Of a stretch of 9,698 nucleotides of DNA, positions 5,294 to 9,698 are shown piece after piece. The stretch comes from Chloroflexota bacterium (GTDB taxonomy: Bacteria > Chloroflexota > Limnocylindria > QHBO01). Location of the stretch: NCBI GenBank assembly GCA_013820865.1, contig JACDHU010000042.1, positions 1-9,698 on the forward strand, in the 5' to 3' direction. The position numbers were made by a program, and so were the translations under genes. The notes under the pieces were generated by a model. That model was not told where the DNA came from, made no database searches, and saw only the letters and a list, made by a program, of their open reading frames with translations. Within the stretch, counting starts at the first letter, position 1. Each line of letters begins with the position of its first letter.

Positions 5294-6996
5294 ACGAGAT
5301 CCTTCGGGCGCCGTTCGATGTCGCCGGGTTTCTCGTCAACGATCTCCTCTTCGACGAGATCCTCCGGCCGCTCGACCGCATGACCATGACCCTGAGTCAG
5401 GAAGAAGAGTGGCCGTTCCGAATGGATCGGCGGCAGACGATCGAAGTTATGCGGAGGCGGCGGGGAGGTCGTGGCCCACTCGAGCGTGTTGCCCTCCCAC
5501 GGGTTGTCGCCCGCAGGCTCACCGTTGATGAGCGTTGCGACGACGTTGATGAGGAACGGGATGATGCTGACCGCGATCATGAAGGCGCCCACCGTCGAAA
5601 CCATGTTCAGGATCGTCCAGCCCGCGTCGGGACTGTAGTCGCCGATGCGCCGCGGCATGCCCGAGAGTCCCAGCTGGTGCATCGGGAAGAAAGCCAGGTT
5701 GAAGCCGATGAAATGGATCCAGAAATGGATCTTGCCCAGCGGCTCGTTCAGCTTCCGCCCCGTCATCTTCGGGAACCAGTAGTAGGCGGCGGCAAAGACG
5801 CCGAAGACCGATCCGCCAAAGAAGACGTAATGCAGGTGTGCGACGACGAAGTACGTGTCCTGCACGTGGAAGTCGATCGGCGGTGAGGCCAGCATGACGC
5901 CGCTGATGCCGCCGATGAGGAACATCGACAGGAATCCCAGGCTGAACAGCATCGGCGTGGCGAGGATGAGCTTGCCGCGCCACAGGGTGCCGAGCCAGTT
6001 GAACATCTTGATCCCGGTCGGGATCGCGATGAGCGCCGTCATGAAGCTGAAGAATGGCAGAAAGACGGCGCCTGTCGTGAACATATGGTGCGCCCACACG
6101 CTGAAGCTGAGCAGGCCGATGGCGACCGTGGCGAAGACGAAGGCCTTGTAGCCGAACAGGGGCTTGCGGCTGAAGACCGGCAGGATCTCGCTCACCACGC
6201 CCATGGCCGGCAGGATGACGATATAGACCTCGGGGTGGCCGAAGAACCAGAAGATGTGCTGCCACAGGATCGGGTTGCCGCCGACGGCGGGGTCGAAGAA
6301 TGATCCGCCGTAGTTGCGATCGATGAACAGCGCGATCAGCCCCGCCGTGAGGACCGGCGTCGCGAGCAGGATCAACGTGGCGGTGACGAGGATGGTCCAC
6401 ACGAAGATCGGCATGCGCATGAGGGTCATGCCCGGCGCGCGCATCTTGAAGATGGTGGCAATGAAGTTGATGGCACCCATGATCGACGCGGTCCCCACCA
6501 GCGCCAGGCCGATGATCCACAGGTCGGTGCCGACGCCCGGCGCGAAGCGATCGCTCGTGAGGGGCGCGTACCCGGTCCAGCCCTCAGCCGCGGCGCCGCC
6601 GAACAGGTACCCCGAGAAGATCAGCAGGCCGCCGAGGGGCAGGAGCCAGAAGCTCAGGGCATTGATCCGCGGGAAGGCCATGTCCGGTGCGCCGAGCTGG
6701 AGCGGCACGATGTAGTTACCGAACCCGGCGAGCACCGGCACCACGAACAGGAAGATCATGATCGTGCCGTGCATCGTGAACGCCTGGTTGTAGGTGTTCT
6801 GATCCAGGAACTGCATGCCCGGCACGGCCAGCTCGGACCGAATCAGGAGCGCCAGGAAGCCGGCCGCGAAGAAGAACAGGAAGCTGTTGACGATGTACAG
6901 GATCCCGATCTTCTTGTGATCGACGGTGGTCAGCCAGTCGAGCACCCACGAGCGGTGGTATGAGCCGGCGCGTGGTTCGAGCGTCGTGGTTGCCAT
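5290..6996 (-). CDS. ctaD: Cytochrome c oxidase subunit I (A1-type haem-copper oxidase)
   Basis: This is the catalytic membrane subunit, reducing O2 to water at a haem-CuB centre while pumping protons. The 568-residue product has the 12-helix core. Ligands are visible: His76 (TMHGT) and His389 for the low-spin haem, His387 for the high-spin haem (VVAHLHYV), and His254 plus His303/His304 (WAHHMF) for CuB. Tyr258 of GHPEVY is the residue that crosslinks to His254. D-channel residues Asp105 (GAPDMAFPR), Asn112 and Glu256 and K-channel Lys330 (PTGIKMF) mark it as type A1; the second Asn of the usual MNN is Ala113. The C-terminus after residue 510 is hydrophilic, with HGHA followed by a charged tail holding a short internal repeat. 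It starts 22 bases after ctaC; a GGGGAG sits rather far (about 16 bases) upstream of the ATG. Confidence 0.98.
   Translation of the reverse strand: MATTTLEPRAGSYHRSWVLDWLTTVDHKKIGILYIVNSFLFFFAAGFLALLIRSELAVPGMQFLDQNTYNQAFTMHGTIMIFLFVVPVLAGFGNYIVPLQLGAPDMAFPRINALSFWLLPLGGLLIFSGYLFGGAAAEGWTGYAPLTSDRFAPGVGTDLWIIGLALVGTASIMGAINFIATIFKMRAPGMTLMRMPIFVWTILVTATLILLATPVLTAGLIALFIDRNYGGSFFDPAVGGNPILWQHIFWFFGHPEVYIVILPAMGVVSEILPVFSRKPLFGYKAFVFATVAIGLLSFSVWAHHMFTTGAVFLPFFSFMTALIAIPTGIKMFNWLGTLWRGKLILATPMLFSLGFLSMFLIGGISGVMLASPPIDFHVQDTYFVVAHLHYVFFGGSVFGVFAAAYYWFPKMTGRKLNEPLGKIHFWIHFIGFNLAFFPMHQLGLSGMPRRIGDYSPDAGWTILNMVSTVGAFMIAVSIIPFLINVVATLINGEPAGDNPWEGNTLEWATTSPPPPHNFDRLPPIHSERPLFFLTQGHGHAVERPEDLVEEEIVDEKPGDIERRPKDLV
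5294..5373. repeat. Short imperfect direct repeat in the ctaD 3' end
   Basis: Two copies of a roughly 20-base unit sharing ACGAGATCCT lie at about 5294-5313 and 5354-5373 on the plus strand. In the protein they give ERPEDLV and ERRPKDLV in the C-terminal tail of subunit I. The copy nearest ctaE supplies its ribosome binding site. This may be a local duplication or chance in low-complexity tail sequence. Confidence 0.5.
5299..5304 (-). promoter_or_regulatory. Ribosome binding site for ctaE
   Basis: Minus-strand AAGGAT inside the final codons of ctaD lies 5 bases before the ctaE ATG. It belongs to one copy of the short repeat noted at the end of ctaD. Confidence 0.6.
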
Positions 6997-7018
6997 CAGG
7001 TGTTCTCGCTGCTCCCCA

Positions 7019-8071
7019 CTATTCCGTGACCGTCACGGTGCCGGCCATGGCCTGGATGTGCGCCTGGCACACGAAGGTGTAATCCCCCGCCGGAAGCGCC
7101 GGCACCTCGTAAATGATGCTCCCCGCCTCATTCAGGAACGAGCCCTCGAACAGTGCCTCGCTTCCGGACAGGATCGCGACGTTGTGCGGCACGTCCTCAA
7201 GGTTCTCGAAGGCGATGCAGAACGCCGTGTCGGCCGGCACCTCGAACTCGTCGATATCGAACCGCGTGTTGTTCGCGCTGATGTCGATGGTCGTCTCGCA
7301 GTCTCCGCCACCGGTCGGCGGCGTCTCCCCATCCTCGATCGCGGCAATGTACGCGTCGTAGTCGGCGCGCGGCATGGCGTTGACCGTGAAGACCATGCCG
7401 GCATGGTCGGTGCCGCAGAACTCGGCGCACTGGCCGGCGTACGTTCCCGCCTCGCTGACCACGAACTCGATATCGTTCGGGGTGCCGTTCTCATTTACCG
7501 GGACCATGTCGCGCTTGAGGAGGAACTGCGGGACGTAAAACGCGTGAATGACATTGTCGGAGGTCAGGATCAGGCGTACCGGCTCGCCGACCGGTACCGC
7601 AAGCTCGGGTGGCTCGTTCCCCCTCGGCCCGATGGTTGGCCCGTCCTCGTACACGAAGTTCCAGCTCCACTGGAAGCCCTGCACTTCGATCGTCACACCC
7701 GGATTCTCGGAGCGCGCCTCCACCTCATTGAGGGTCATGATGCTGACCACGAACAGGACGAGCACGATGACCGTCGGGATGAGCGTCCAGACCACTTCGA
7801 CCTTGTTGTTGCCGTGCAGCTGCTCCGGCAGCACGTCGTCACCGGGCTTGCGTCGATAGCGGAAGACCGCATACAGGATGAAGCCCTCGACGCCGATGAA
7901 GACGATGGCCGCCAGCGCGAGCACGACGAGATACAGGTTGAAGACGTCCCGTCCCGCCTCCGTCTTCGGATCCGGGGGCAGCAGGCAGCCGGCCAGCAGG
8001 ACGGTGAGAAGCACGGGGATGCCGACGCGAAGCATCTTCCGCAGCCGGTTTCGGGGCGCCGTTGGTTGCAT
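7019..8071 (-). CDS. ctaC: Cytochrome c oxidase subunit II with C-terminal type-1 copper (cupredoxin) domain
   Basis: Subunit II passes electrons to subunit I through CuA. The 350-residue product begins with a lipoprotein signal (LLAGC, lipid-modified Cys29), then two helices (about 44-70 and 93-113). The extracytoplasmic CuA domain has FQWSWNF (133-139) and ligands His176, Cys215, Glu217, Cys219, His223 and Met226 (CAEFCGTDHAGM). After a linker (about 247-256) comes a second copper fold (258-350) with likely ligands His296 (VPHNV), Cys335, His338 and Met342 (C-x2-H-x3-M). Cys258 and Cys285 could form a disulfide. Caa3 oxidases carry a cytochrome c domain at this position instead. The ATG at 8069-8071 fits the signal; a longer frame upstream would bury it and run into the next gene. 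AGGAG lies about 15 bases upstream, further than ideal. It leads the cox operon. Confidence 0.95.
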   Translation of the reverse strand: MQPTAPRNRLRKMLRVGIPVLLTVLLAGCLLPPDPKTEAGRDVFNLYLVVLALAAIVFIGVEGFILYAVFRYRRKPGDDVLPEQLHGNNKVEVVWTLIPTVIVLVLFVVSIMTLNEVEARSENPGVTIEVQGFQWSWNFVYEDGPTIGPRGNEPPELAVPVGEPVRLILTSDNVIHAFYVPQFLLKRDMVPVNENGTPNDIEFVVSEAGTYAGQCAEFCGTDHAGMVFTVNAMPRADYDAYIAAIEDGETPPTGGGDCETTIDISANNTRFDIDEFEVPADTAFCIAFENLEDVPHNVAILSGSEALFEGSFLNEAGSIIYEVPALPAGDYTFVCQAHIQAMAGTVTVTE

Positions 8072-8102
8072 CAGCTCGGTCTCGAGGCTCCTGGGTGGAC
8101 CA

Positions 8103-8113
8103 ACACGTCGTGT
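8103..8113. repeat. Inverted repeat in the ctaC leader
   Basis: ACACG-T-CGTGT is a perfect 11-base inverted repeat 31 bases before the ctaC ATG, downstream of the candidate promoter. It could be an operator or chance. Confidence 0.35.
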
Positions 8114-8169
8114 CACATTCAAGAGGTCACGGCACGCGCGTTCAGTCGGGCTGGCGGCGGCACGGCTGC

Positions 8170-8175
8170 ATTGTA
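8170..8175 (-). promoter_or_regulatory. Candidate -10 element for the cox operon
   Basis: Minus-strand TACAAT matches the sigma-70-type -10 consensus at five of six bases and is a rare AT-rich hexamer in this GC-rich gap. It would place transcription start roughly 90 bases before the ctaC ATG. No consensus -35 is found at 16-18 bases; that position overlaps a GC palindrome. This is a weak call from one box. Confidence 0.3.
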
Positions 8176-8181
8176 CCCAAG

Positions 8182-8197
8182 CGCCGCGCGCGCGGCG
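8182..8197. repeat. 16-base perfect GC palindrome upstream of ctaC
   Basis: The sequence CGCCGCGCGCGCGGCG is a perfect palindrome with ten bases of alternating CG in its core (8185-8194). It lies in the 172-base gap between the lipoprotein gene and ctaC, just upstream of the candidate -10. No T-run follows on the minus strand, so an intrinsic terminator for the lipoprotein gene is unlikely. A regulator site, a Z-DNA-prone tract or simple GC bias remain possible. The rest of the gap (8072-8243) shows no gene. Confidence 0.5.
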
Positions 8198-8243
8198 ACC
8201 GGCATTGCGCGCACGGCCTGGCTGCTGCAGTTCGGTGCCCGAG

Positions 8244-9176
8244 CTACGCGCCGCCCGAGAGCTCCGGACAGGCACCGTCTTCGTGTGGGAGCAGCGGTCG
8301 CGCCTGGACGCTGTAGCGTCGATCGTTCGCGTCGGTCCACGTGGTCGTCTGCTTCGCGGTGCTCAGCTCCGGTGCCCAGGTTGCCCCCGCCTCGCCGCTC
8401 ACAGTGCCGCACCGCGTGCCGTCACCGAACAGGGGCTGCTCCACTCCGAAGACGGCCGCGTCATCGTTGGTCGGCCAGTCGCGGACCATGGGAGTGAGCC
8501 CATCGTCCTCGGCCGGCTGGTCGGTCACGTCGCGGACGTAAAGGCGGAACGCATCGGCCTCATAGGACTCCCACGTCTCGTCCAGCCATGCGTCCGCGGG
8601 CAACCAGTCCTCGAACATCAGCGAGTTGTTGAGCGCCTCGAGCGTCCGATGCGCCTCGAGCTCCTCGGCCGAGATCATCGTGACATCCATGTCGGCCATG
8701 AGCGTGCCAAGCCCGTAGATGCTGACGGTCACCTCGCGGCCCCCGGCGTTGAGCATGAAGACGGTGTCGTTGGCATCGGCGATGACGTTCATGGCTCCAT
8801 CCAACCGACGATCGGCCTCGAACATGCCCGTGTCGATCACCTCCGCCAAGATGGCCTGGATGCCGGACTCGCTGAGCGTGCGCTGCATGAGCGGTGGAAG
8901 GGCCGGTCCCGGGTATTCCATGGTCTGGGCCCCCAGCATGATCACGCGCCCATCGCCGTACAGCACGAAAGCGGGCGTGCGCGTGGCCATGTACTGCACC
9001 GTGACGTAGCCGCCCTGCCAGTCGATCATGAAGATCGGCTCGTCACCGGTCGTATGCTCGATTCCGACATCATCGTCGCTCGGGTCGGGGGAGCCCGCGG
9101 GAGGGGCGCCACCCATCGCTCGGCATGCCGAGAGGGTCAGCAGCAGGACAAGGAGACCCGGCACGGTTCGTTTCAT
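8244..9176 (-). CDS. Uncharacterised lipoprotein
   Basis: The 310-residue product has a clear lipoprotein signal: MKR, a hydrophobic stretch 6-16, and LSAC with Cys18 as lipidation site, followed by a Gly/Pro/Asp-rich linker to about residue 45. The folded part begins with repeated beta-like segments: FMIDWQGGYV (49-58), TPAFVLYGDGRVI (67-79), EYPGPALPPL (87-96), SESGIQAIL (102-110) and TVFMLNAGG (138-146). I associate this pattern with unnamed lipoproteins of actinobacteria and Chloroflexota, but cannot name a family or function. Only two further cysteines occur, Cys256 and Cys303, which could pair. No metal-binding or catalytic motif is evident. The ATG at 9174-9176 fits the signal; no strong ribosome binding site is seen. 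It is on the same strand as ctaC, 172 bases upstream of it, and divergent from ctaG by 51 bases. Confidence 0.88.
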   Translation of the reverse strand: MKRTVPGLLVLLLTLSACRAMGGAPPAGSPDPSDDDVGIEHTTGDEPIFMIDWQGGYVTVQYMATRTPAFVLYGDGRVIMLGAQTMEYPGPALPPLMQRTLSESGIQAILAEVIDTGMFEADRRLDGAMNVIADANDTVFMLNAGGREVTVSIYGLGTLMADMDVTMISAEELEAHRTLEALNNSLMFEDWLPADAWLDETWESYEADAFRLYVRDVTDQPAEDDGLTPMVRDWPTNDDAAVFGVEQPLFGDGTRCGTVSGEAGATWAPELSTAKQTTTWTDANDRRYSVQARPLLPHEDGACPELSGGA

Positions 9177-9227
9177 GTCGCTTGGACGCCGCAGGTGCCC
9201 ATGCGGTTCCCGGGGATTCGCGACAGA

Positions 9228-9698
9228 ATGAAGCCGATGCGTCGCGTGCTCCCCCTCTTCCTCCTAATCGGGCTGTTCGCGGCACCTTCAGCCGCCCTGG
9301 CACACGGCACCGATGCGCCCGATCCGACCTTCCCCGCCGTGCTGTTCGCCTGGAGCTTTGACCCGTTGGTCGTGATTGCGCTGGTCGCCGTGGGCGTGGC
9401 CTACGGCTGGGCCGTGCGACGGGTCAATCGGGCGCATGCATCGAATCCGCATCCGGGGTATCGGTCCTGGCTCTTCGGCGGAGGCCTGCTGACCATCGGC
9501 GTGGCGCTCACCTCGCCGATCGAGGCCTACGAGGGTCTCCTGTTCAGCGTCCACATGGTCCAGCACATGCTGCTCGAGCTGGTCGCTGCACCGCTGCTGC
9601 TTGCCGGCGCGCCGATCACGCTGACGTTGCGCGCCGTTCGTCCATCGGTCCGTCGGCGCCTGCTGGCGGTGCTTCAGAGCCGTGTCATGCACGTCATC
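9228..9698 (+). CDS. ctaG: Cytochrome c oxidase assembly factor CtaG (Caa3_CtaG type), 5' part
   Basis: The first 157 codons are present and the gene runs off the window end. After a basic start (MKPMRR) comes a signal-peptide-like stretch ending PSAALAHG (20-27), then helices near 46-63, 82-97 and 112-128. The segment SVHMVQHMLLELVAAPLLLAGAP (107-129) is characteristic of the Bacillus-type CtaG family (paired His109/His113), a multi-helix protein needed for caa3 oxidase formation and probably for copper delivery. It is unrelated to the Cox11-type protein also called CtaG. Three in-frame ATGs are possible: 9201, 9228 and 9237. The middle one puts a short basic region before the hydrophobic core, and none has a strong ribosome binding site. 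It is divergent from the lipoprotein gene and functionally matches the nearby cox cluster. Confidence 0.9.
   Translation, partial: MKPMRRVLPLFLLIGLFAAPSAALAHGTDAPDPTFPAVLFAWSFDPLVVIALVAVGVAYGWAVRRVNRAHASNPHPGYRSWLFGGGLLTIGVALTSPIEAYEGLLFSVHMVQHMLLELVAAPLLLAGAPITLTLRAVRPSVRRRLLAVLQSRVMHVI

Noticed and set aside
8072..8275. 68-residue N-terminal extension of CtaC
   Set aside because: It would put the lipoprotein signal inside the protein and overlap the end of the lipoprotein gene; the extension is Arg/Ala-rich.
6926..8497. 523-codon plus-strand frame opposite ctaC
   Set aside because: It is antisense to a clear CtaC with all copper ligands; its translation is low in hydrophobic structure and matches nothing I know.
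9288..9692. 134-codon minus-strand frame at the window end
   Set aside because: It is antisense to ctaG, whose HMVQHM region is clear on the plus strand.

Overview
The window is high-G+C bacterial chromosomal DNA packed with genes, with no gene-free stretch longer than about 170 bases. The mix suggests a Chloroflexota bacterium (possibly the soil/freshwater Limnocylindria / Ellin6529-like group) or, less likely, an actinobacterium. The reasons are a short five-helix cytochrome oxidase subunit III, an actinobacterial-style small subunit IV, a lipoprotein subunit II with an extra blue-copper domain, and a lipoprotein family I associate with these phyla. This placement is inference; no rRNA or other marker is present.

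Layout. Bases 3-179 (+) are the 3' end of a beta-ketoacyl-ACP synthase gene. Its stop overlaps the stop of a convergent stand-alone response-regulator receiver gene (173-586, -). Divergent from that is ispG (638-1873, +), of the MEP isoprenoid pathway. The main feature is a compact minus-strand run of eight genes from 8071 down to 1909: ctaC (with a C-terminal cupredoxin domain), ctaD, ctaE, a subunit IV-like gene, a TlpA/ResA-type thioredoxin, a 53-residue single-helix membrane protein, and an ABC-2 type ATPase/permease pair. Gaps between these genes run from a 4-base overlap to 22 bases, so they are probably one transcription unit. Upstream is an uncharacterised lipoprotein gene on the same strand (8244-9176). 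Divergent from it is the start of ctaG (9228 to the window end, +), a copper-related oxidase assembly factor.

How the parts fit. Subunits I, II, III and IV form an A1-type haem-copper oxidase whose metal ligands and D/K proton-channel residues are present. Subunit II carries CuA and, in place of the cytochrome c domain of caa3 oxidases, a type-1 copper domain that could act as a tethered electron donor. TlpA could keep the CuA cysteines reduced for metallation, and CtaG could supply copper. The ABC transporter and the 53-residue protein are unexplained members and the best candidates for new oxidase accessory functions. No haem synthase (CtaA/CtaB), Sco or cytochrome c gene lies in the window.

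The most notable points are the CuA-plus-cupredoxin fusion, the 53-residue protein coupled to tlpA, and the ABC transporter whose TTG start directly follows the stop of that small gene. I see no mobile elements, CRISPR arrays, tRNA or rRNA.
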